A stretch of 64,000 bases of DNA, from NCBI GenBank assembly GCA_051294375.1, contig CM119268.1:20068531-20132530 (forward strand), read 5' to 3'. The notes under the pieces were generated by a model. It searched no databases, was not told where the DNA came from, and saw nothing but the letters and a program-made list of their open reading frames with translations. How positions within the stretch are numbered: position 1 is the first letter of the stretch; each line of letters starts with the position of its first letter. Source of the stretch: Paraspadella gotoi. Taxonomy: Eukaryota; Chaetognatha. Shown one piece after another: positions 1 to 10,398 of this stretch. The position numbers and the translations under genes were made by a program.

Positions 1-183
1 CGCTATCGATTATTACTTCTACTTCTGATTTTTCAAATGTGTCACTGGCGACTGCGCTGTCTTTGTTTTCAACTTGGATAGTGGTTCCATTTCCAAGGTT
101 TATATTTAATAAATCTGGTGGAGCTTCGTTTTCGTTTTCTTGTTTTCTGTTATTAAAGCATTGCCTTGCATATTCAAAAAATT
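1..183. repeat. Duplicated segment, copy 1
   Basis: The first 130 or so bases match 3651-3790 closely (shared stretches include actgcgctgtctttgtttt and acttggatagtggttcca). The remainder (about 140-183) matches 4222-4272, so the second copy carries about 430 extra bases. The minus strand reads as a short protein-like stretch in both copies, so it is probably an internal piece of a decayed element rather than a simple repeat. Confidence 0.6.
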
Positions 184-208
184 NNNNNNNNNNNNNNNNN
201 NNNNNNNN
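184..208. other. Assembly gap (25 N)
   Basis: A run of 25 undetermined bases between the duplicated segment and the SINE copy. The join across it should not be trusted. Confidence 0.99.
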
Positions 209-237
209 TAAAAATTTTAAATCTTTTTTTCAAAATA

Positions 238-556
238 TGTGGGATAAGGCGCTACGTGGGGCTGAAGATGACTGTCCGTTAACTTCTATAAAACCCCTTC
301 TAGCAGCCATGGAACGCGCGTCTCCTGGGGCTTTGACAACCAGGCACTTGAGGGTTTCTTAGCCCATGCCCCCAAGGCGGCTTACGGCCGTCCTTCTATG
401 ACTTCCCTGCAGGGTATTTACCTGGCGGGTTGGGATTGAACCCCGGACCTTGTACGGTGATGCGTGATGGCTTTACTCTAATGAGCCCACCGGGTCACAA
501 CTGAAAGTGTCATGATTCTCAGGCGGGGTGTAACCTAGGCAAATGCCCCGACTACA
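238..556 (-). mobile_element. tRNA-derived SINE, family 1 (minus copy)
   Basis: Read on the minus strand, this segment aligns almost end to end with 22135-22421. It starts tgtagtcggggcatttgcct and ends near cgccttatcccaca. The tRNA-like head carries a box A-like GGGCTCATTAGAGTAAAGCC and a box B-like GGTTCAATCCC about 35 bases downstream, the arrangement of an internal Pol III promoter. The body shares the conserved stretches ggacggccgtaagccgcctt and catggctgctag. Two diverged copies plus a fragment at 49632-49670 show a dispersed family. There is no obvious target duplication. Confidence 0.7.
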
Positions 557-2589
557 AATATAATGACCTGTTTAAATTATATAACAAAAAATATATTATT
601 TATATAAGTATCATTTTAAGGAAAAACTTACAAGAATTTCCAGGTGAAATCTATACTGATTTTATTTCTGAGTAAATAAAGGGTGACGGTGATGACGAGC
701 ACGCAGGAGTCTGAATCAATCTACTGAACTATAAGAGAGAACTCAAGCTTATTTATAACAAATGACGATCAGAGGCAAGAGTGATTTTTGCACCCCAATT
801 CAATGTTTCCTGCAAGCTGATTGGGTCGGGTCTGGTTCCAGTTCTCGGCCAATCAGCGTTCAATGGGCGGGGATCGCCCGATCCTCTGATTCCGTTTTGG
901 ATTTTGGTCGCGTGCCCATTGATCTCGCTTGCGATGTGACCCCCCCCTTCTCCTAAAGGCGCGGGAAGAGGGTCCAGTGAACCTGTGCGAGGTCGCTAGG
1001 GTTGAGATTTGTTGCGGCCTATGGTCTAAAAACAGTTTGGAGGAATTGTAACATCACGATGACGACACACAGGCATCTGATGATCCAAGTGGGAGCACGA
1101 GGTTTTGTGAAGTCACGGGTAGTCAGTTCCAGTTTGGCATTTTTTGAAGAGTTTCTTGATATTGGTTGATTTTCTTTCTGGGCTTATCACCAGGGTAAGG
1201 TGCAGTGAGGTTCGGCTTGCGAGGACTTCTTTTCTTCTGCGTCCTTACCCGCCAGGTAAGGGCGCGCGCAGTAAGGCTCGCTGGATTTTTCTACCATGCC
1301 TCATTTTCCTCGTGTAGCCTCACCTCTGCGAATTTCTTTTTAAGTACGTGGTACAATCTTTTTGAATCTGATCGCTGAGAGTGAGGGTTCTTTTTGAATG
1401 AGCTACGCGAAAAATCAATTTCACGTTTGATTTCGCTGTTTGAAATCTTTGCTCGTGGCCAAGGGTTTTTATCCTCGTTGGTCGGGATCGGTGTAGGGTA
1501 GGGTAAATTTTACCTTTTTTTTTTCTTTTCTCGTCTGTGATAGGTTAGTTTTCGGCATCCGCGACATGTGCGTGAATTCGTTTCGACTCCATGATGATTG
1601 GCTGCGTGGGAAAAAAACTTGTTCCGTTTTTTGGCTCTTTTTTCGCGCGATTTTGTTTTCTGTTTTCGGCGTCGTTTCTTTTTGAGTCTGGCGGCTGATT
1701 TGGCTTGTCATGATTCTTTGTTTTTACATTTTTGGCGTTCGTTTTCTTTTTCTGAAACTGATCTTTGTTTCGGCGTTCTATTATTTGATTAACGAAAGAA
1801 GAGGAAAAGAAAATTAAAAGAAATTTCTAGTGGCCAAATTATCAGTTCCTATTCTGTATTTTTCAAGTGAGTGATTAGCTTGTTTTGGTTGATTTTAGTT
1901 ATTAGTATTTATTATGATTCAGTAATTTTTGAGATAGTTTCGGCTGAGCTCTTAGTCACGAGGGTTGATCTTCAATTATCCTAGGCACCTTTGTTTGGTT
2001 TTTTTTTCCTTTTTTTTTTTTTTTTTTATTTTATTCACTTACGGCTGTTTACCGTCTTAAATTTACGAGAATTAAATTTATACCTATTGGCAATTTTTAA
2101 ATGCCTATTAACTTCGTCAGTCGGCGCTGGTGATGAAGGTTTTAATCGGCCGTCTGTGGTATTTTCGCTCTGTCTGCCCGTTGAGTGCTGATGACTGTAG
2201 TCGTTTTCCATCTTTTTGAATGACTTTGATGAGGACCCTGTGTAAATACGTTTGACCTTGTTCTCGGTGGAAGTTTGCGCCATGTAGGTGACGACGGTCA
2301 ACGTCTCGCTAAAGGACAAGGTCTCCTACTTTTATCTGATGTGGCTTCCTGTAAGGGTTGCGTCTGGAACTTCTGTCTGTAGAGATCCATCCTCCTGTGC
2401 TGCGAGCCTTCTTTTCGGCTTTTTTCGCGTTTAATCAGCTCTATTTCTCACCGTAATCAACCAGGATCTCTTAGTGTAATCGTCCCGCGCTCTCGATGAT
2501 CCTTGGTCTGTGCCCGTACTGGATTTTCGTGAGGCGACATGTCGGGTTTTCCCAACCGATTAATGGGTGTTGCGTTTAGGAGCCAGCAT
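557..2589. other. Gene-less stretch
   Basis: About 2 kb with no coding sequence I can support. It contains T-rich tracts (for example 2000-2030) and duplicated-looking short motifs such as the repeated ttaccgccaggtaagg / ttatcaccagggtaagg at about 1186-1260. No RNA gene or known repeat is recognised. Confidence 0.4.
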
Positions 2590-3400
2590 TAATTGGGGAA
2601 GCATTTGTAACATTGGTATAGGGTTGGTCTCAAGTTGCTTTGCGTATTGGTGCTTGCTATGAGTTCCGTCAGCCAATATCCCTTCTCGGCGCCTGTTGCT
2701 GTTCCTTTTCCCTACTAGCACCTTTTGGCGTAGGCCGACCCCGTGTCCAAGAGAATACTTTAAGATGGAATGTTACATTGCTCTTCGCGTTGAGTTGTGT
2801 CATCTGCTGACTCGTCAAAATTTACTTCGTACGCACGGGTAAGATTCCACGTGTGAGCACGTAAAATGTCTTTTCATCTCAGGTTGCTTACGATATTCTC
2901 CGCGTCAGCTCCGTTATAATGGCGCATTACGTCCATGTACTCAGGCCTGAAGTCATTCCTATAGCACGCCGCATAGGCCTCAGTACTTGTATCCCAGAAA
3001 ACGGCCGGGAGGTTGACACGCTATGCAACACGGACCGATCCCCACTGGGGCGATCAGCCTAAGTTTCGAGCTGACGGCGTCTTCTATTGTTCTTTTGTTG
3101 ACGGTCAGCCTGTTGCGCCAATCTTTCACAATTTCTGACGACTTTTTGACTGCCGCTGATGTTCAGACCCGGCGCTGCTAGAACATATTGAGCTAGTGAT
3201 AAAGCAAGTTTCTTGTCTTCGTCCTGGGCTTGTGCTCACTCGAAGCTGTGATGTGCCAGGCTTACGTGTTATTTCCTCTATCCCTTTCGGGTGAGGTAAT
3301 GACGAATCTATACAGGTCAGGGAGTGTTGCTCTTTGAACACCATTCTAATATGGTCAAGGATGCCATCAGGCGTTATTTCCAAATCTCTCAAGGCAGTTT
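2590..3400 (-). pseudogene. Degenerate minus-strand coding remnant, unrecognised
   Basis: Minus-strand frames read protein-like stretches that are broken by stops and frame changes. About 3126-3392 reads an open 88-residue segment beginning RDLEITPDGILDHIRMVF. About 2860-3040 reads VNLPAVFWDTSTEAYAACY and then HYNGADAENIVSNL, and further pieces reach about 2600. The residue mix (charged, with aromatic residues) looks like real protein, and it lies downstream in the same strand as an RNase H-like remnant, so a retroelement polyprotein is likely. I cannot assign a domain. The high-A/C minus strand also inflates chance ORFs, which lowers confidence. Confidence 0.3.
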
Positions 3401-3650
3401 GAGAAGATAATCTCGCTCGTGGATGTTTCTTCCTTTTTTCTTTTACTGTTTTTTCCGACGTAAGCTTTTCTTGTTCTCTTTATCGCCTTTTTTATCTTGT
3501 GCGATGACCATCTTTGAAAACTTCATTTTCTTGTTGCCTCTGTTTATGTCTCGAGTAGATGGAAATGTAAACTTAAAAAACCTTTTGTGTGGTTTTATTT
3601 CTTTCCTCAAACCTCGTGGTGCAAGTAACATCAAGCTCGCTTCCATGGCG

Positions 3651-3790
3651 CTATCGATTAATTACTTATCTAACTTCTGATGTTTCAAATGTTTTTCGAC
3701 TGGGCGACTGCGCTGTCTTTGTTTCCAACTTGGATAGTGGTTCCATCTCCAAGGTTTTATATTTGTAATAAATCCGGTGGAGCTTCGCTG
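3651..3790. repeat. Duplicated segment, copy 2
   Basis: Second copy of the segment at the left edge of the window. Shared landmarks are cgctatcgatta, actgcgctgtctttgttt and ataaatc(c/t)ggtggagcttcg. Its downstream partner (about 4222-4272) is displaced by some 430 bases relative to copy 1. Confidence 0.6.
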
Positions 3791-4234
3791 ACGTGCCTTG
3801 TTTCTGTCTTCTTTTGTTTGTCTGGCCTGGCCTCTTCTTTCAGGTTGGCTCCAATCATCCATGGTTACGAATCTTTATATCACTGGGCTGGATGGGCGCA
3901 GCTGTTGCTTGTTCTTTCTGAATCTCGACAAGCTCACTTGTCCGGTAATGGTTCTGAAAACCTTAATTGTTCTGTTTGAACGAGGTAGTTTGATAACGAC
4001 GTTCCATACTTGCCAACCAGTGTTCGACTGCATGTTGTCTACACGGTAGCTACGCAACATCAACGTGCACTTTATTCCGGTCATGCTCGGATAGCGCACC
4101 TTTCGAGTCGTCGGGATGCACGCTAAGCGGTCCAGTCCTTTTAGCTGAGATTCCGTGCGCATGAAGAGTGTGTTGCGTTCCTTAGTTTTTTGTCGTTTCC
4201 CATTAAAGTTTTTTCCATATTTTGCTTTCTGTTA

Positions 4235-4730
4235 TTATACAAGCGTAATCTGCACGTTGCATATCTCAAAAAATTGTTGTCCTGAATGGATTGTTGTTCC
4301 CTGTTCGCCGATGCAATTGTGCATTTCAGGGTCAGTGTAGGGGTCATGACCTGTTAATCTGTAGGTCTGACCTGTAATTAGGTCAAGGTGACCTGGGGCT
4401 TCGTCATTTCCTGTTGGATTTTCAGCATAACCGGGTTCGTAACTGCCATCAACGTCAAATCCGGCGGGGAAAAAGGGTGTGTCTAGTGGCGTAATCTGAC
4501 CCTGCTCGGTGAAGCGAGTTAAGAAGTCGGCAGGGTTGTCTTCACTTTTTACCAGTAACACCTCTTGGTTGGCATTCCTGTTTTATTTCTGTAATCCATC
4601 GTAAGACGTTAGTGGGGAGCAGTTGCTGCTTATCATGCTGAAGATCCATGACCCTTTTGAAATATTGTGAGTCTGTTACCAAGGTGACTCGTCGACCGCA
4701 CGTGTAGCCTTTGTACTTTCTTACCATCAT
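4235..4730 (-). pseudogene. LTR-retroelement RNase H remnant
   Basis: Two overlapping minus-strand frames (4730 to 4542, then 4561 to 4235) make one broken domain. The first reads GRRVTLVTDSQYFKRVMD, with an RNase H-type TDSQ motif, followed by NVLRWITEIKQE. The second reads VKSEDNPADFLTRF, the position and wording at which Gypsy and BEL/Pao pol proteins have a conserved ...NPADxLTR or ...NVVADALSR tail. After this comes an acidic stretch of about 85 residues that I do not recognise. A frame change joins the two parts, so the gene is dead. Gypsy versus BEL/Pao cannot be settled by eye: the tail favours BEL/Pao and the LRW..E motif favours Gypsy. Confidence 0.5.
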
Positions 4731-6729
4731 ATTGAAAGCTAGCGTTTCCAGAATATCGTGAGCGTTTTAGCTTAGTCTAATTCCCATAAAATATAAGAAA
4801 GTTCGATGTGACACAAAACTTAGGAGAGTTTATTTCACAAGGTTTCAATCATCAGCTTAAGATAATTAGCGGAAGTTCAATATGCTCTTTCTTTGTGAGC
4901 CTAGAAACTAGAATGAATCTCTCCTACAAAGCTTCTCTCTACTTTCTTACTTACTCAATGTTTTGCGTTCCTTTTACCCCAGCCAAGTTCCCAGGGCATT
5001 TTCACCCGATTGGCCTTTTTGCCAACCCCACCAATCCTTCTGTCCTTAACCTTCCAATTGGCCCATGGCCTTATTGCGTCATCTAGAGTTTGTGAATTGA
5101 GGTCTTTGTTCTGGGTCCTGGGTGAGGCGAGGCCTCTCGTTGTCATGCTGGCTTTGCTTTTGGCTCCGCCGAAGAGTGTGAGATGAGATGAGGAGATGAG
5201 AGTTAGGGGGTTAGAGATGCAGCTGGCTGCTGCATGGCTCCTCGTATACGCCTTTATGCCATTCCCCCGCTCCAGTCTAGCCGAAGACGGCGGCTTATGC
5301 CCGCCTTGCATGGAGCCTAGTTTGGTCTCACTCGATGGAACGCATCTCAAATAGCAGTTATATATATGCTCCCCTCCTGTACCTCCCTCGGAAAATTCCG
5401 CAAAATTGTCCTGGTATTGCCTCGCATTGATAGCTTGCCCTAGCAGCAGAGAAACAGAAGCACAGTTCGATGGTTGAGTAAGAACTGCAGCTTTAATCGC
5501 GCCTGAAGTAGTGCGGCCAACTCACGTGCTGGCATGAATTATATCCCACCATTTTGGTGACGCCGCTCAGGCGAATCGCACAAAAAATGGATTTATGAAA
5601 TAGCAGAGGCTGGGTGTAGTCCGCCGACTAGTGATTTACCCCCACGACGTTCCGCTATGAACTTCTGTGCTTGCCCCTGCTATAATTCCCTGTGCCTGTC
5701 CGATAGCCCGATGAACATGGCGACGGTCGTCGTATGAGAGATACGATTTCTGTAGCGCTCACGTGATCTTTCGCGACATCTCAAGACAGAATAGCGAGAG
5801 GAGCTCGAATCTATAAAGAAGCCGCAAGCTTTATATGAAATTGAGGGCGAACACGATAACCTGCAACAATTCGAAATTCTTTTGTGTCGCTGCACGTAAT
5901 CGTCCTAGGAGTCACCCTCCATAATGGCCGAGTCCAAGTATATGCGATAAGAATAAAACGCTAGAAGGGGTCGGCGGGATGTCGACGAGATGTGGTGATT
6001 CTCGCCCACCGCCTCCCCAGTATACTCCGCGTGCACCTTCTACGATCATGTTGCGAGATGTCGTGGCGGAAGCGCTGCTCGACCCCTGTAGCTGCCCATT
6101 ATGGTAGGATCTTGCCAGCATTCTTCTGATTTTTTCTCGTAACGAGAAGGACCACAGACCCCCGAAACTCCGGCAAAGACGGTATCCCTCTAACTGCAGT
6201 CCTGCCGCTCGGAAATAAACCAGGACCTGGAGCCTACTTTCGCCCTCTGAAGCTACCAACCGCAAACCGTCGTCTTCTCTCCGACCACGCTCGACTCCGA
6301 TCCCGCCATGACCACGTGTGAGAGATTGCGCAGGCCAGGCCTGATCTCGTTTGCGCGGTGTAGCCCATGGCGCGCCCGGCGCAAAATTCATGCGCGTCCT
6401 CTTCCTCTGCGGTACATCTCAGTAAGCGAGCCAAATCTTAGTTCGTGCCGTAGAATGCGTTCTTGTGCAGGCGATTTAGGGTTATCAGTTATGGTTTCTT
6501 TCAGCCCAGTTTCGACGCCTTTCCTCTTTTATGCGCTTGCATGGCGGAGGTCAATCTCTTTTCTATGGTCCTGCTGGGGGTTGTTGCTGCGATTGTAGGA
6601 AATGCTGGCCGACCGTAAGTTTTTGCCGCTAAAAGTCGCATCCTTTTATTCTTCACACTCTCGCCTCTGAATTTGAGGCACGGAAAGAAAAATATTTGTT
6701 TTTTCCTCCGCAGATCTCGTTGCACTCGC
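4731..6729. other. Gene-less stretch with possible regulatory/LTR-like sequence
   Basis: No coding region that I can support. A TATATATAT box-like run at about 5357-5366 is followed by gctcccctcctgtacctccc. The GC-rich part at 5900-6430 produces long minus-strand ORFs (for example 5912-6391) whose residue composition is repetitive and not protein-like. A retroelement LTR or leader is possible, but no second copy is in the window. Confidence 0.3.
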
Positions 6730-7650
6730 CTAGTTGTGCGGGGCTTGCTTTTGCAAAATGGCGGCGCATTGTTCCACACAGTTTCCCGCGGGGAAATTTG
6801 CCTTTGTCGGATTTTGGCTTCCGGGATTGGTCCTTATCCTTGGCAGCCGCCGCAGTGTCCGTATTATGTCGGCCTCGGTGACGGATCGGATGATGCCATC
6901 CTTAGTTGTGAATACGGCTCCTTCGAATGCGATTACTGCTCGACATTTGGGGTTAGTCCATGCGAGGACGCCTCCTGGGAAGTGGCAACTTTGTTCTGCT
7001 GCGCTGCATCTTCCAGTTTTTGAGCGAATTTCTTCTGTAACTCTGACCTTGCGTTGGTACAGTGTTAGGTTTGAGATTAACTTTGCATTTTCTGACTCGT
7101 AAGTGTGGTCGTGGAAACGGAATTTTTCTCCTGTGCAGTAACCATCTGCGTCGTTTGTTCCGATGTGGTGGGTTATAATGTTTGTGCCGTCTCGTCCTTC
7201 CATTTCAATGGGAACTAAGATGCCAGTTTTGTCGCTTACTCTGATTGGTAGGCTTTGCAACTTGACCTTCTTTCCTTCGTGGAGGTCGAGGCACGTTTCT
7301 CGCGGGAGTGAGAAGTGATCAACCACATTGATGTTGGGGTATGGGATGTTCCATCGTCCGCATATTTTTCCAGTAGCCACGATGGTTAAGTCACATCCTT
7401 TTGCGTTATGTTGTTCGTCATCGGGGATGAAAAGGAGACACGTTCTGCCGTAATCTTCCTCTTTTTTTCCGCTTTGCTCGCACGCGGCCTCGTTTAACGT
7501 TGTCGCGGCATGATTTTCAGTGGAGTTACAGTCAAAAACTTTCACTCGTCTTCCTAATGTGCTTCCGATGATCTCATCTTTGGTTAGTTGGTTCGATATC
7601 CTTAGTATTTCGCAAACGCAGAGTATGGAGATTAATTTCGCGGTATTCAT
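6730..7650 (-). CDS. Envelope-like glycoprotein, N-terminal part (endogenised viral or retroelement env)
   Basis: A 306-residue uninterrupted ORF, the longest in the first 19 kb. It starts with a short hydrophobic signal-peptide-like segment (residues 1-20). The body is rich in spaced cysteines (first C about residue 41 in a V-F-D-C motif) and has N-x-S/T sites, all expected of a secreted glycoprotein ectodomain. The spacing of an early YDC/FDC-type motif, a mid CTG motif and a later C-x-H-FPGG...W region resembles envelope glycoproteins captured by invertebrate LTR retroelements, including those related to chuvirus-type glycoproteins. I base this on pattern memory, not alignment. No transmembrane anchor is present and the end looks like a frame shift or truncation. 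No adjacent intact pol supports an active element. The alternative is an unrelated secreted protein gene. Confidence 0.45.
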   Translation of the reverse strand: MNTAKLISILCVCEILRISNQLTKDEIIGSTLGRRVKVFDCNSTENHAATTLNEAACEQSGKKEEDYGRTCLLFIPDDEQHNAKGCDLTIVATGKICGRWNIPYPNINVVDHFSLPRETCLDLHEGKKVKLQSLPIRVSDKTGILVPIEMEGRDGTNIITHHIGTNDADGYCTGEKFRFHDHTYESENAKLISNLTLYQRKVRVTEEIRSKTGRCSAAEQSCHFPGGVLAWTNPKCRAVIAFEGAVFTTKDGIIRSVTEADIIRTLRRLPRIRTNPGSQNPTKANFPAGNCVEQCAAILQKQAPHN

Positions 7651-8830
7651 TTTTCTTTTCTTTTCTTTTTTTGTTTTGTTTCAAGCTTCGATCGATTTTC
7701 TTGCCTTCGAGTGAATGATGATTTTTTTGTTTGTGGGTTCTTTCTCCGCTTGTCTCTCATCGTTCGTTTTGTCGTCGTGCGCTTCTCGATCTCTTTCATT
7801 GGCAGATCGTCTTCTTGCTTGTTTTGGCCTCTTCTTTCTTTCTCTTTCTTGGGCACGAGGAGAGAGATTTGCGATGTTTTAAGCGACGTTAATGGTGACG
7901 ACGGACGATTTCGTTAGGGTAGTGGCGATGGATGATTCTATATTTCTTGCTAGGCTAGATTGTTTATCTACGTAAATGTTTTATCTATTCGACTCTATTT
8001 ACACTGCTTTTTTATTTTTACTAGGGCTTGTGCTGCTATGTTCTGAATGTTGGCGAGTCTCCGCCTGTCGCCTTTAGTCTCCGCCTGTGGTAGGTGAGGC
8101 GCAGCTCCAGCATAGTCGACTTCAGTACGAAATGCATTTTCCATTTACATCGATGACTTGCATGAGGGCCTGTGTAGATAGTTTTTTTACTTTTTGTTTG
8201 CCGTGTGGAGGCTGCGCCTGTTCAATTAAATCACGCTGACGTAGACTCCGATCGTCCTGCTTTTTCTTTTTGGGTCTCTCAATCGATTTATGCGTTTTTG
8301 CTGTTCTGTTTTATTTTTATTCTTTGTTCGGACGATCTGTTTGCGTAGCTTTCTTTTTGCCTGCGATCTGCATGCGTGTTTCTGTTCTCGGTTGTGGCGG
8401 GGGATGGTATGGGTGCCCGCGTCCGTGAGAGGTTCGTCCGGATCTGCTGTCGGATTGTAGCGCCGTTATGTGTGTGTCTGGGCCGCTTCTGATTGTTGGG
8501 GCTCGTTAGTTTTTGTGTGGATGCTGTGTCTAAGGGTTAGTCTTTTTTTTTTTTTTTTTGTTTATTTTTTTTTTTGTCTTTTTTTTTTTTTTTTTTGTTT
8601 TTTTTTCTTGGGCTTGTCGGCCTGCGGTAGCTTTGCATAGTCGGCCAGGCTATTCGTAGGTTGCCTCATCCGGGCGTTCTTGGACTATCCTTGCCTAATT
8701 TCCGAACTGGATCTCATGCGGGCTCATATCTGTTTTCCAGCCTGTGATTGGAGTTGAGTTGAGGCATTTAGCAGCATGGTTGCGGTAGTGTCTGTGTGGT
8801 AGTCACAGTGAGCGCTGTGGGTCATGTCGG
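7651..8830. other. Gene-less stretch with poly-T tracts
   Basis: No supported gene. Long T runs occur at about 8544-8606, interrupted by single G or A bases. The Lys/Arg-rich minus-strand ORF at 7647-7856 is a product of polypurine sequence. Confidence 0.4.
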
Positions 8831-8832
8831 TG

Positions 8833-9111
8833 TCATGCAGGCCTGTTGGTACTGAGCGCATTTGTCTGTATTGCTTTGTGTTTTTTCGTAGGAGCACGAG
8901 AGTGTCTTCGCGCTTGGCCTAACACTATCTCAATGTCGCGATGTGAGAGTTCGGGTAGTATTTGTGGCTTCTCTATGCTCTTCGGCCGTTTGAGGTGATG
9001 GTTGGTCGTGCCCATCGAGGAGTTTACTTCTAAGTAGCTTTCGCGATGCATTTGAAAAATATTTTTATCTAAAGGCTGCGATTGAGTCGTGTGGGTGCAT
9101 TCGGGTGGCAC
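8833..9111 (-). pseudogene. Possible BEL/Pao-type protease end
   Basis: The minus strand reads HLKRPKSIEKPQILPELSHR followed by DIEIVLGQ. In BEL/Pao pol the aspartic protease domain ends with a similar IDILIG(A/S)D segment after a W.HL motif, so this is a tentative match. No DTG active-site motif is visible upstream in the same frame. The region is A/C-rich on this strand, which favours chance ORFs. Confidence 0.25.
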
Positions 9112-9711
9112 CGTGGATCGCTTGTATCGTTAGCGTTGTGGCCGAGGTGGTATGGACATGGAGTGCAGTTGATCTATGATTGCGAGCTGACGAAGTGGCA
9201 GGAGTGCTGCCGACGTGGTGGGGGATGATTGTCGCATAACCCCGTCTATGGCACAATGATTCCATGGCGTGATTTGCGATGGTTGGAGTGGGAGTCTGGT
9301 ACTTCTCATGGATAGTAAGTGGCATTTTCATACGGGGGATTGTTCGTTCGGTTCTTCATACGATAAGTGGTCGGCAGTTTATGTTACTCGACATGTTGTG
9401 TGCGCATGGTTGTCGTTTGACCCGGAAGTGTTGCGGTGTGCCGGCGTAGGTTCACGTATTGCGGAGTACAAGATACGGGCGTGCATCTTGTGTTGCTCGT
9501 CCGGGAGGGTGTGTGTCCGACGTTTCTGGAATGAATTGCTTTGTTGTTTGTAGCGACTCTGCCTTCTAGGTTGTTTGGTGGTCTGGAACTGATGTGTATC
9601 TGGTGCGTAGGAATTCTGGGAGTATTGTCCTGTGGTTGTCGCACGTGAGTGATGCAGTGAGATTCCTTGGGTCTTGCTCGGGTGGATGCTGTGGAGGTCG
9701 TCAGCTTGTTT

Positions 9712-10398
9712 TTATGTTCCAGCGTGTAGGTGGAAGATTGTGTGTGGTTTTGGGGCGGTAGAGAGGGTGCTTTGTTCTTTGCGTTGGCTGGGTATGGTCA
9801 AGATGGTCTGCGAGTGGCCTATCGCAGGTCCACGCGGGGAATGATGTCTGGTGTTGGTGATGATGATTATTTTTCTTTGTGGCGGATTTTTGATGTCGTC
9901 TCCGATAGTCGTTGTCGGTTCTGGTTCGCCAAATCTCTTTTTAAGTGCTAGTGTCTTCGTTTGAGCTGGTCGGGTGGGTTGTGAAGTAACTTGTTTGGTT
10001 GTTTCGATGTCTGGGTTGTGTGGAAAGTCTTTTTCTTCCATCCTGTGCTAGGTAAAGATGGCGCTGTCTACTTTCGGCAGTGTGACCGCTATCCCGTGGC
10101 AGAGGGTCTGGGCGTTATCTTGTCCACTCTTATTTCTTAGATGATCCTTCGTGCATATTTCGCTCGTCTCTGGCCGTTCTTTCGGGGCGAGTCGTGCACA
10201 TTGTACGTGGGGTTTGGCAGCCGCGGGTTTTTGGAATTTATTGTCGCTTTTGTTCGGTGGGTTGGCCGGTTGGCGTCGTCCACGATCCTTTTCTCGGCAA
10301 AAACCGGTTGGGCTCGAGCTCTGGTTGCGGATTAATCTGGCGTGATCCGAGGGGTTGAGCTGGGGTTTAAGATCTTCCGCGTCGTTGGCGGGATTCAT
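9712..10398 (-). pseudogene. Possible retroelement gag-like ORF with one in-frame stop
   Basis: Two minus-strand ORFs (10398-10048 and 10041-9712) are in the same frame and separated by one stop, giving about 229 codons. The product is basic and proline-rich, with a cluster of Cys and His residues in the first half (...VQCARL...EICTKDHL...TLCHGI...) that could be decayed zinc knuckles. It lies upstream, on the same strand, of the possible BEL/Pao protease at 8.8-9.1 kb, the order expected of gag then pol. The A/C bias of the strand is a serious caveat. Confidence 0.25.

Noticed and set aside
5912-6391. 159-codon minus-strand ORF
   Set aside because: Low-complexity Gly/Arg/Ser composition in a GC-rich stretch, overlapping another open frame. 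No domain or splice context.
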